Source: an uncultured Collinsella sp. (GTDB lineage: Bacteria; Actinomycetota; Coriobacteriia; Coriobacteriales; Coriobacteriaceae). From it: DNA of 11,406 nucleotides. The position numbers and the translations under genes were made by a program. A model generated the notes under the pieces. It did no database searches. It had not been told where the DNA came from and saw only the letters and a program-made list of their open reading frames with translations. The stretch is from assembly GCA_958438125.1 (NCBI GenBank), contig CAUBQN010000042.1, positions 1 to 11,406 of the forward strand. Reading direction: 5' to 3'. Within the stretch, counting starts at the first letter, position 1. The number at the start of each line of letters is the position of its first letter. Below, one piece after another: positions 5,929 through 11,406 of this stretch.

Positions 5929-6064
5929 GGGCCGCGTGCCCGCCCGCAATATATTTGGTTGATCGCGAGTTCCGCACGCAAAGAAGGCCACTTAATGTGG
6001 CCTTCGTCTTGCGCAGGACTGCCCGAGCAGGCAATCAAATATATTGCGGGCGGGCACGCGGCCC
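5929..6064. repeat. 136-bp element with near-perfect 33-bp terminal inverted repeats
   Basis: The left arm 5929-5961 and right arm 6032-6064 pair over 33 positions with a single G-T mismatch; the outer 29 are perfect. The sequence reads GGGCCGCGTGCCCGCCCGCA, then AATATATTTG, on the left, and its complement on the right. Between the arms are 70 bp that contain a separate 9-bp terminator-like stem. No target duplication is visible at the ends and there is no open frame. Each arm also holds a small internal palindrome (GGGC-CGCGT-GCCC). It fills most of the space between the convergent murB and nlpC-like genes. Candidates are a miniature inverted-repeat element, a paired REP-like unit or a very stable bidirectional terminator. 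Confidence 0.9.
5977..6013 (-). terminator. Terminator hairpin between murB and the NlpC/P60 gene, inside the inverted repeat
   Basis: GAAGGCCAC (5983-5991) and GTGGCCTTC (5997-6005) form a 9-bp stem with a 5-nt loop; CGCAA / TTGCG (5977-5981, 6009-6013) extend it across a small internal loop. On the minus strand the stem is followed by TTTGCG, on the plus strand by GTCTTGCG, so it probably serves mainly the NlpC-like gene, which ends at 6073. The GAAGGCC stem base matches that of the murB terminator. Confidence 0.65.
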
Positions 6065-6072
6065 AGTCGGCT

Positions 6073-7278
6073 TTACGACAGCGCAATACCGCCGAGCCAG
6101 CCCCAGCGCACGCCAGAGCCAGTGCCGTAGAACCCAATGAACGAGTCAAGCGACCTCGACGTGATGGCGCCCTCGTTACTCATAACGATGCCGCCGCCAA
6201 CGTAGATACCCACGTGGCCATAGATCAGACCCGGCATGCCGGTACCGCTATGCGATGAGTCGGCAACAATCATGCCCACCTGCAGCGCCGAGCGATCGGA
6301 GCTATAGCACCATGCGTTAAACATATCGCACGCGTTACCGCCAAAGTAACCAACGCCGGCGTTGCGGAAGACATTGGTGACCCACGCCGCGCACCAGTTC
6401 TGGCCAGGCGAGGGCGTGGAGTAGCACGCGTTGACGACGGCCTGCTGCTTGCCCGAGCCGGCATTCTGTTGCGGAGTTCCGGGCGCATACGAACCGCCAC
6501 CCGAGCTTGAACCACCCGAGTAGGAATTGTTCTTGTTTGCGGCAGCCGCGGCAGCGGCAGCCTTCTTGGCAGCCTCCTCGGCCTGGGCGGCAGCAAGAAT
6601 CTCGGAATCGCGCTGGGCCATGAGCTCCTTGACATCGTCGGAGAGGCCGTTCAGAACCGTCTGGACCTCCTGCTGCTTGGCCTGCATGTCCCGCATCTGA
6701 GCAGTCTGCTGGTCCTTGAGCTTCTCCAAGTCGGCTTTTTGCGACTCAAGCTCGGACTTCTGTGTATCGAGCTCTTGCTGGATGGTCTGGATGTCCTCGA
6801 TGGCGTCACGGTCGCTCTTATTGATCTTCTCGACGTAATGTGCGTTGGCAACGAGCTCCTCAAACGAACCAGAAGCGAGCAGCAACGACAGGATATTGGT
6901 GCCACCCGACTTATAGCTTGCCGCCACGCGATCGGAAAGCTCGTTACGCTTCTTCTTGAGCTCCGACTTCTTGGTGTCGATCTGCTCCTGGGTGTCGTCG
7001 ATCTGACCCTGAACGCCCTCGATATCGTTAAGCGTCTGAGCGTTCTTGTTAGCGAGCGCCGCATACTCGTTAGCGATGCTATCAAGCTGGGCCTGGACCT
7101 CGTCGAGCTTGGCCTGGGCGGCATTCAGTTTGTCGGTGGTTTCCTGGCTGGCCTCGGCAGCATGGGCGCGGGCAGGCAGGCCAAAAAGAACTGCAGCAGA
7201 AGCGGCACCGAACAGGGCCTTGAGGGCGGTGCGGCGCGAGAGCTCCTGAGTAAAGATGGAATCGCTGTTTGGTGACAT
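6073..7278 (-). CDS. Secreted coiled-coil NlpC/P60- or CHAP-like peptidoglycan hydrolase with Tat signal
   Basis: A 401-residue exported protein. The N-terminus carries a twin-arginine motif, SRRTALK (14-20), a hydrophobic stretch (21-34) and a likely cleavage site after AHA (38-40). Residues about 44-235 form a long coiled coil rich in Gln, Glu, Lys and Asp, interrupted by YKSGGTNILSLLLASGSFEE (122-141), a layout shared with CwlO, PcsB and RipA. An Ala-rich and Gly/Ser-rich linker follows (236-275). The C-terminal catalytic domain has NWCAAWVTNVF (294-304) with the presumed nucleophile Cys296, and GHVGIYVGGG (354-363) with His355. The WCAAWV form lies between typical NlpC/P60 and CHAP motifs, so the cleaved bond is uncertain. 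In relatives the coiled coil keeps the enzyme inactive until activated by an FtsEX-type complex. GGAG lies 5 nt before the ATG. It converges with murB. Confidence 0.9.
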   Translation of the reverse strand: MSPNSDSIFTQELSRRTALKALFGAASAAVLFGLPARAHAAEASQETTDKLNAAQAKLDEVQAQLDSIANEYAALANKNAQTLNDIEGVQGQIDDTQEQIDTKKSELKKKRNELSDRVAASYKSGGTNILSLLLASGSFEELVANAHYVEKINKSDRDAIEDIQTIQQELDTQKSELESQKADLEKLKDQQTAQMRDMQAKQQEVQTVLNGLSDDVKELMAQRDSEILAAAQAEEAAKKAAAAAAAANKNNSYSGGSSSGGGSYAPGTPQQNAGSGKQQAVVNACYSTPSPGQNWCAAWVTNVFRNAGVGYFGGNACDMFNAWCYSSDRSALQVGMIVADSSHSGTGMPGLIYGHVGIYVGGGIVMSNEGAITSRSLDSFIGFYGTGSGVRWGWLGGIALS

Positions 7279-7300
7279 ATGTACTCCGTTACATGTTTTG

Positions 7301-7306
7301 TTTATA
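7301..7306 (-). promoter_or_regulatory. Possible -10 of the NlpC/P60 gene (TATAAA)
   Basis: TATAAA on the minus strand lies 23 bp upstream of the start codon; -35 matches are poor. The surrounding 7279-7335 is AT-rich and contains several ACATRT-type motifs. The rest of the 266-bp divergent region (7336-7460) shows no gene or clear signal to me. Confidence 0.25.
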
Positions 7307-7480
7307 TGTCGCTCAAGACATACATATTACCGTACATCCGACGCATCCCAACGATTTCCACGAACGGCAGAAAACCGCACGGCCGGCGGCATGTGCACAA
7401 CCTGGAATTACCAAGAGCCGTTATGCATTCCCGTCCTATGAGTACGTTATCATTGCTCTGCTCTTCATTGTGTCAAACAG

Positions 7481-7507
7481 TTGCACCGCACCTAGCTGCG
7501 CTATACT
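7481..7507 (+). promoter_or_regulatory. Candidate promoter of galE
   Basis: TTGCAC (7481-7486) and TATACT (7502-7507) are good hexamers, but the 15-nt spacer is short; GTTGCA one base upstream gives 16. Transcription would start about 7514, leaving a 30-nt leader with AGGAG before the galE start. Confidence 0.5.
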
Positions 7508-7544
7508 TCCCTCAAGAAGTGTTCCTGATTCGATAGGAGACTGC

Positions 7545-8606
7545 ATGTCCCAAGCACTCGACCCCAAAGACACCTGCGTCCTCGTTACCGGCGGTGCCGG
7601 CTTCATCGGTTCCCACACCGTCGTTCAGCTGCTCGAGGGCGGCTACCAGGTCGTCGTCGTCGATGACCTCTCCAACTCCAGCGCCGTCGCCATCGACCGC
7701 GTCAAGACCATCGTGGGCGACGAGGCCGCCAAGAACCTCACCTTCTACGAGGCCAACGTGCTCGACCGCGATGCGATGAACAAGATCTTCGATACCCATC
7801 AGATCGACCGCGTCATCCACTTCGCCGGCTTTAAGGCCGTCGGCGAATCGGTGAGCAAGCCCGTCGAGTACTACCACAACAATATCGAGAACACCCTGGT
7901 GCTCATTGACGTCATGCGCAACCATGGCTGCAAGTCCATCATCTTCTCGAGCTCCTCGACCGTCTACGGCGATCCGGACAATCCGCCTGTCACCGAGGAA
8001 GACCCCAAAAAGCCCGCGACCAACCCCTACGGCTGGACCAAGTGGATGATTGAGCAGATCCTCATGGATGTCCACACCGCCGACCCCGAGTGGGACGTCG
8101 TGCTGCTCCGTTACTTCAACCCCATCGGCGCCCATCCGTCAGGCTTGATCGGCGAGGACCCCAAGGGCATCCCCAACAACCTGGTTCCCTATGTCGCCCA
8201 GGTCGCCGTGGGCAAGCTCGAGGCCGTTCAGGTCTTTGGCAACGACTACCCCACCCCCGACGGCACCGGTGTGCGCGACTACATCCACGTGTGCGACCTG
8301 GCATCTGGTCACGTTGCCGCCCTCAACTGGATGAACGGCAAAACCGGCGTCGAGATCTTTAACCTGGGCACCGGCACCGGCACCTCGGTGCTCGAGGTCG
8401 TCGCTGCTTTCTCCAAGGCGTGCGGCAAGGAGCTGCCCTACGTGATTCGCGAGCGCCGTGCCGGCGATATCGCCGCCAACTGGTGCGATGCCTCCAAGGC
8501 CGAGCGCATGATGGGATGGAAGGCCCAGTACGATATCGCGGACATGTGCCGCGACAGCTGGAATTGGCAGAGCCATAACCCCAACGGCTTCGCCGACGCC
8601 GAGTAG
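7545..8606 (+). CDS. galE: UDP-glucose 4-epimerase
   Basis: A 353-residue cytosolic short-chain dehydrogenase/reductase that interconverts UDP-galactose and UDP-glucose with bound NAD, completing the Leloir pathway and supplying UDP-galactose for glycans. The NAD fold is marked by VTGGAGFIGSHT (14-25), VVDDLSNSS (38-46) and FAGFKAVGES (93-102). The catalytic site is SSSSTVYG (135-142) with Tyr162 and Lys166 in PYGWTK. The substrate side shows RYFNPIGAHPSG (189-200), NNLVPYVAQVAVG (211-223) and GTGVRDYIHV (240-249). The length fits bacterial GalE. The ATG at 7545 has AGGAG 5 nt upstream; the open frame extends far upstream without a start signal. It stands alone between its own promoter candidate and a strong terminator, with no galK or galT beside it. 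Confidence 0.96.
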   Translation: MSQALDPKDTCVLVTGGAGFIGSHTVVQLLEGGYQVVVVDDLSNSSAVAIDRVKTIVGDEAAKNLTFYEANVLDRDAMNKIFDTHQIDRVIHFAGFKAVGESVSKPVEYYHNNIENTLVLIDVMRNHGCKSIIFSSSSTVYGDPDNPPVTEEDPKKPATNPYGWTKWMIEQILMDVHTADPEWDVVLLRYFNPIGAHPSGLIGEDPKGIPNNLVPYVAQVAVGKLEAVQVFGNDYPTPDGTGVRDYIHVCDLASGHVAALNWMNGKTGVEIFNLGTGTGTSVLEVVAAFSKACGKELPYVIRERRAGDIAANWCDASKAERMMGWKAQYDIADMCRDSWNWQSHNPNGFADAE

Positions 8607-8630
8607 CAAAAAAACCTACATACCGTTCTT

Positions 8631-8664
8631 GCCCCGATCTCACGATGTGAGACCGGGGCTTTTT
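8631..8664 (+). terminator. Intrinsic terminator of galE
   Basis: GCCCCG-A-TCTCAC and GTGAGA-C-CGGGGC (8631-8643, 8647-8659) form a 12-bp stem with one A-C mismatch and a 3-nt GAT loop (likely opened by one pair), followed by TTTTT. It begins 24 bp after the galE stop. Confidence 0.93.
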
Positions 8665-8716
8665 CATGGCGCGTAACCATTTACCGAAAATGGGCCAACT
8701 TTTTAATCTCGCCTAT

Positions 8717-8735
8717 ACATGTTTAAACAACATGT
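8717..8735. promoter_or_regulatory. Operator candidate: 19-bp inverted repeat ACATGTT-N5-AACATGT
   Basis: Perfect 7-bp arms flank TAAAC, ending 2 bp before the malQ -10 candidate and so covering the spacer and -35 region. There is no central CG, so it does not look like a LacI-type site. A dimeric regulator of maltodextrin or glycogen use is the natural candidate. No gene in the window is an obvious match for it. Confidence 0.55.
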
Positions 8736-8737
8736 TC

Positions 8738-8743
8738 TACAAT
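8738..8743 (+). promoter_or_regulatory. -10 candidate of malQ (TACAAT)
   Basis: TACAAT lies 84 bp upstream of the malQ start. No sound -35 is found at 16-18 nt; that region is occupied by the inverted repeat, so an activator may be needed or the repeat may be a repressor site. Confidence 0.45.
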
Positions 8744-8765
8744 AGGGGCATCGACTCTAAAACTC

Positions 8766-8800
8766 GGGACGGGCTGTTCACCCATCTGCAGGCCGATCCC
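8766..8800 (+). other. Stem-loop in the malQ leader
   Basis: GGGA-CGG-G-CTG (8766-8776) can pair with CAG-G-CCG-A-TCCC (8789-8800), with one G-G mismatch and one bulged A, enclosing a 12-nt loop. It ends 15 bp before the Shine-Dalgarno sequence and has no T run, so it is not a terminator. It could affect mRNA stability or translation; chance is possible. Confidence 0.3.
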
Positions 8801-8827
8801 ACAACAAGAAGGTTGGTGAGCACATCC

Positions 8828-10333
8828 ATGGAGCGTGCAAGCGGTGTTCTCATGCCCATCTCGTCCCTGCCCGGACCGTACGGCATCGGCGGCTTTGGCT
8901 GGAATGCCTACGACTTTGTCGATTTTCTCGTCTCGTGCAAACAACATTATTGGCAGATTCTGCCCCTTACGACGACGAGCTATGGCGACTCGCCCTATCA
9001 GTCGTTCTCGGCCCGTGCGGGCAACCCCAATTTCATCGACTTTGCCGAGCTTATCGAGGCCGGCTATCTGGAGCAGTGCGATATCGACGGCGTGTACCTG
9101 GGCTCCGACCCCAGCAATGTCGACTATGGCGCGATTTTTAGCGGTCGCCGCCAGATTCTCGACCGTGCCGCCGAACGCTTCGCGTCCAACAAGCCAGCCG
9201 ATTTCGACGACTTTGTCCAGGCGAACGAAGACTGGCTCATTCCCTACTGCGAGTTCATGACCGTCAAGGAGGAGTTCGGTCTCAAGGCATTTTGGGAGTG
9301 GCCCGCAGAACTGCGCACCCGCGGCGAAGCATCTGCCAAGGTCTGCGCCGCCCATCCCGCGCGCATGCTCTGCCACCAGATGACGCAGTACTTCTTCGAC
9401 CGTCAGTGGAGCCGCCTCAAGGCCTATGCCAACGAGCGCGACATCCTGATCATCGGCGATCTGCCCATCTACGTCTCGCGCGACTCCGTCGAAATGTGGG
9501 CAAGCCCCGAGCTCTTTAAGATCGACGCCGCCGGTAATCCTGTGAGCGTCGCTGGCACGCCGCCCGACCAGTTCTCGGCCACCGGCCAGTACTGGGGAAA
9601 TCCCATCTACGACTGGGACGCCATGGAAGCCGACGGTTTCTCCTGGTGGGAGGGCCGCATCCGCGCCGCCCTCGACATGTACGATGTTATCCGCCTGGAC
9701 CACTTCCGCGGCTTCGAGGCCTATTGGGAGGTGCCGTTCTCCTCACCTGATTCGTCCTACGGTTCGTGGACGCAGGGCCCCGGCCTCAAGTTCTTCAAGA
9801 CGCTCGAGGAAAAGCTCGGCACGCTGCCCATCATCGCCGAAGACCTTGGCTTCCTCACCCCCGGCGTCATCGACATGCGCGACAACTCGGGCTTCCCCGG
9901 CATGAAGATCTTGCAGTTCGCCTTTGAGGGCACCAACTCGTACTACCTGCCGCACAACTACATTGCCAACACCGTCGCCTATGTGGGCACACACGACAAC
10001 GAGACGGCGCGCGGTTGGTATGAGGGAACGGCCACCCCGCGCCAGCGCGAGCAGGCGGCCCTGTATACCCACCAGCAGGCAGGCGAGCCCATGGCCGACG
10101 CGCTCAACCGCACCATCGCCGCCAGCGTGAGCGATACCTGCATCTACACCATGCAGGACCTGCTCAATCTGGGCAACGAGGCGCGCATCAACACTCCCGC
10201 CACCCTGGGCGGCAACTGGACCTGGCGCATGCTCGATGGCGCCATCACCCGCGAGCTCGAGCACAAGCTCACCGACTGGACCGAGACCTACTTCCGCATC
10301 CCGTCGGAAGCCGAAATTGAGCTTCCCCAATAG
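8828..10333 (+). CDS. malQ: 4-alpha-glucanotransferase (amylomaltase, GH77)
   Basis: A 501-residue cytosolic disproportionating enzyme that transfers maltosyl and longer units between alpha-1,4-glucans and releases glucose, turning short maltodextrins into chains long enough for phosphorylase. Motifs: SGVLMPISSLPGPYGIGGFG (5-24), YWQILPLTTTSYGDSPYQSF (41-60), AGNPNFIDFAEL (64-75). The GH77 catalytic residues are visible: nucleophile Asp291 in RLDHFRGFEAYWEVP (289-303), acid/base Glu338 in PIIAEDLGF (334-342) and Asp390 in YVGTHDNETARGWY (385-398). It has the compact form without the long N-terminal extension of enterobacterial MalQ. I chose the ATG at 8828 because GGTGAG lies 7 nt upstream and residue 1 then precedes the conserved SGVL; a GTG four codons earlier is possible. 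The phosphorylase gene follows 128 bp downstream. Confidence 0.96.
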   Translation: MERASGVLMPISSLPGPYGIGGFGWNAYDFVDFLVSCKQHYWQILPLTTTSYGDSPYQSFSARAGNPNFIDFAELIEAGYLEQCDIDGVYLGSDPSNVDYGAIFSGRRQILDRAAERFASNKPADFDDFVQANEDWLIPYCEFMTVKEEFGLKAFWEWPAELRTRGEASAKVCAAHPARMLCHQMTQYFFDRQWSRLKAYANERDILIIGDLPIYVSRDSVEMWASPELFKIDAAGNPVSVAGTPPDQFSATGQYWGNPIYDWDAMEADGFSWWEGRIRAALDMYDVIRLDHFRGFEAYWEVPFSSPDSSYGSWTQGPGLKFFKTLEEKLGTLPIIAEDLGFLTPGVIDMRDNSGFPGMKILQFAFEGTNSYYLPHNYIANTVAYVGTHDNETARGWYEGTATPRQREQAALYTHQQAGEPMADALNRTIAASVSDTCIYTMQDLLNLGNEARINTPATLGGNWTWRMLDGAITRELEHKLTDWTETYFRIPSEAEIELPQ

Positions 10334-10380
10334 GAGCCACCGCGCCCGACCCCACCCCATCGTGCGGACACGTCCGTTTC

Positions 10381-10422
10381 CCCGCGCGAGGCCACCCCAA
10401 TCCCCTCGCGCGGGCTTCTTTT
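10381..10422 (+). terminator. Intrinsic terminator between malQ and the phosphorylase gene
   Basis: A perfect 11-bp stem CCCGCGCGAGG / CCTCGCGCGGG (10381-10391, 10404-10414) with a 12-nt loop is followed by CTTCTTTT. It ends only about 40 bp before the next start codon, leaving little room for a separate promoter after it. Confidence 0.85.
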
Positions 10423-10461
10423 GAATTTCTGACATGTAGTCGACTCACCACAGGAGGAAAC

Positions 10462-11406
10462 ATGCCCCGCATCAATCTTGCGGATCTTGCCGAGCAGTCC
10501 TTTGGAACTTCGCTCGAGCAACTCGATGACCGCCGCATTTACAAACTGCTGGTCAAGCTCGTGCAGGAGCACTCTGCCGTCTGTCCGCTCAACAACGGCA
10601 AGAAAAAGCTCTATTACATCTCTGCCGAGTTTTTGATCGGCAAGCTGCTCATCAACAATATGATCGACCTTGGCATCTATGACGAGGTTAAGGGCCAGCT
10701 CATCGCCGCCGGCCACGACCTCAATAAGATCGAGGAGTTTGAAGTCGAGCCGTCGCTCGGCAACGGTGGCCTGGGCCGTCTGGCCGCGTGCTTCTTGGAT
10801 TCCATCGCCACGCTGGGCCTTACCGGCGACGGCGTGGGCCTCAACTACCATTACGGCCTGTTCCGCCAGCGCTTTGTCGACAATCAGCAGAAGGCCGTCC
10901 CCGACGAGTGGCTCGGCGAGCAGGACATCCTGATCGATGACGACCGCTCCTACACCGTCGAGTTCGGCGACTTTGCCGTTACCTCCAAGCTCGTCAACAT
11001 CGATGTGCCCGGTTACGGCCAGCCCACCAAGAACCGCCTGCGTCTGTTCGATTTGGCAAGCGTCGATGACGGCCTGGTCCCCGGCAGCTCCATCGACTTC
11101 GACAAGACCGAGATCGCCAAGAATCTCACCTTGTTCCTCTACCCCGACGATTCCGACGAGCAGGGCCGCCTGCTTCGCATCTACCAGGAATACTTCATGG
11201 TGAGCAACGCCGCCCAGCTCCTGATCGACGAGGCCATCGAACGCGGCAGCAACTTGCACGACCTGGCCGACTACGCCGTAGTCCAGATCAATGACACGCA
11301 CCCCACCATGGTCATCCCCGAGCTCATTCGCTTGCTCACCACCAAGCACGACATCGAGTTTGACGAGGCCGTGACCATCGTGCGCTCCATGGTCGCCTAC
11401 ACTAAC
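10462..11406 (+). CDS. glgP: Glycogen/maltodextrin phosphorylase (GT35), N-terminal 315 residues
   Basis: The frame is open to the window end, so only the first 315 of an expected 750-850 residues are seen. The enzyme removes terminal glucose from alpha-1,4-glucans by phosphorolysis, giving glucose-1-phosphate, with pyridoxal phosphate bound by a Lys in the missing C-terminal half. Family signatures are KKLYYISAEFLIGKLLINN (48-66), EPSLGNGGLGRLAACFLDS (96-114), GVGLNYHYGLFRQ (124-136), LRIYQEYFMVSNAAQ (238-252) and VVQINDTHPTMVIPELIRLL (273-292); the fragment stops in AYTN, normally followed by His-Thr. The start is short compared with enzymes that carry an N-terminal allosteric extension. 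AGGAGG lies 5 nt before the ATG. It follows malQ, its metabolic partner. Glycogen versus maltodextrin preference cannot be told. Confidence 0.95.
   Translation, partial: MPRINLADLAEQSFGTSLEQLDDRRIYKLLVKLVQEHSAVCPLNNGKKKLYYISAEFLIGKLLINNMIDLGIYDEVKGQLIAAGHDLNKIEEFEVEPSLGNGGLGRLAACFLDSIATLGLTGDGVGLNYHYGLFRQRFVDNQQKAVPDEWLGEQDILIDDDRSYTVEFGDFAVTSKLVNIDVPGYGQPTKNRLRLFDLASVDDGLVPGSSIDFDKTEIAKNLTLFLYPDDSDEQGRLLRIYQEYFMVSNAAQLLIDEAIERGSNLHDLADYAVVQINDTHPTMVIPELIRLLTTKHDIEFDEAVTIVRSMVAYTN

Noticed and set aside
5905..6258. Short frames (60-117 residues) across the inverted repeat
   Set aside because: They read through the repeat arms and terminator and overlap the NlpC gene; similar peptides (YIAGGHAA) arise only because the arms repeat.
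7279..7335. MtrA- or WalR-type boxes upstream of the NlpC/P60 gene
   Set aside because: Only a single TGTAAC and scattered ACAT motifs are present; the tandem spacing those regulators need is not seen.
8723..9703. 326-residue antisense frame over malQ
   Set aside because: A shadow of high-GC codon usage; the plus strand encodes an intact GH77 enzyme with all catalytic residues.
10365..10376. CGGAC-AC-GTCCG palindrome after malQ
   Set aside because: The loop is too small for a hairpin, the sequence is GC-rich and likely by chance, and it sits between the stop codon and the terminator.
10288..11349. 353-residue antisense frame over the phosphorylase gene
   Set aside because: No family resemblance and no ribosome-binding site; the plus strand has unambiguous phosphorylase motifs.

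Overview
The window looks like chromosomal DNA from a high-GC gut actinobacterium, most likely Collinsella or a close relative in the Coriobacteriia. This is inferred from codon use, from the style of the MurB, GalE, MalQ and phosphorylase proteins, and from the Tat-exported coiled-coil NlpC/P60 protein. No rRNA, tRNA or other decisive marker is present.

Left part (1-3420, all minus strand). Read in the direction of transcription this is a 162-residue protein of unknown function, two tandem HutC/UTRA-type GntR regulators whose genes overlap by 16 bp, a 193-bp gap with a promoter and operator candidate, a GlmS-like double-SIS sugar-phosphate isomerase/deglycase, and the first 18 codons of another gene. 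A TTGTATATACAG site, matching the HutC-subfamily operator consensus, overlaps the best -10 of the SIS gene. The likely picture is a locally regulated catabolic operon for an amino sugar or a glycated amino acid, continuing beyond base 1.

Middle part (3420-7280). A very unusual homopolymer cluster (T9, G8, A11, C13 within 61 bp) lies downstream of a LacI-family regulator gene. The regulator is divergent from murB (cell-wall precursor synthesis), with a CG-centred palindrome between them. murB converges on a Tat-signal, coiled-coil, NlpC/P60-like cell-wall hydrolase. Their 222-bp intergenic region holds two strong terminator hairpins and a 136-bp structure with near-perfect 33-bp terminal inverted repeats.

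Right part (7280-11406, plus strand). galE, malQ and the 5' part of an alpha-glucan phosphorylase gene each start after a good Shine-Dalgarno sequence, with intrinsic terminators after galE and malQ. MalQ and the phosphorylase together would break down maltodextrin or glycogen to glucose and glucose-1-phosphate; GalE links galactose to the same pool. A 19-bp inverted repeat abuts the malQ -10 and is a likely operator.

No gene-free stretch exceeds 300 bp. The longest (3418-3675, 4705-4887, 5851-6072, 7279-7544) are described among the features. I see no CRISPR array, RNA gene, insertion sequence or defence system. The two signals most worth following are the inverted-repeat element at 5929-6064 and the doubled GntR/operator arrangement; the homopolymer cluster needs a sequence-quality check first.
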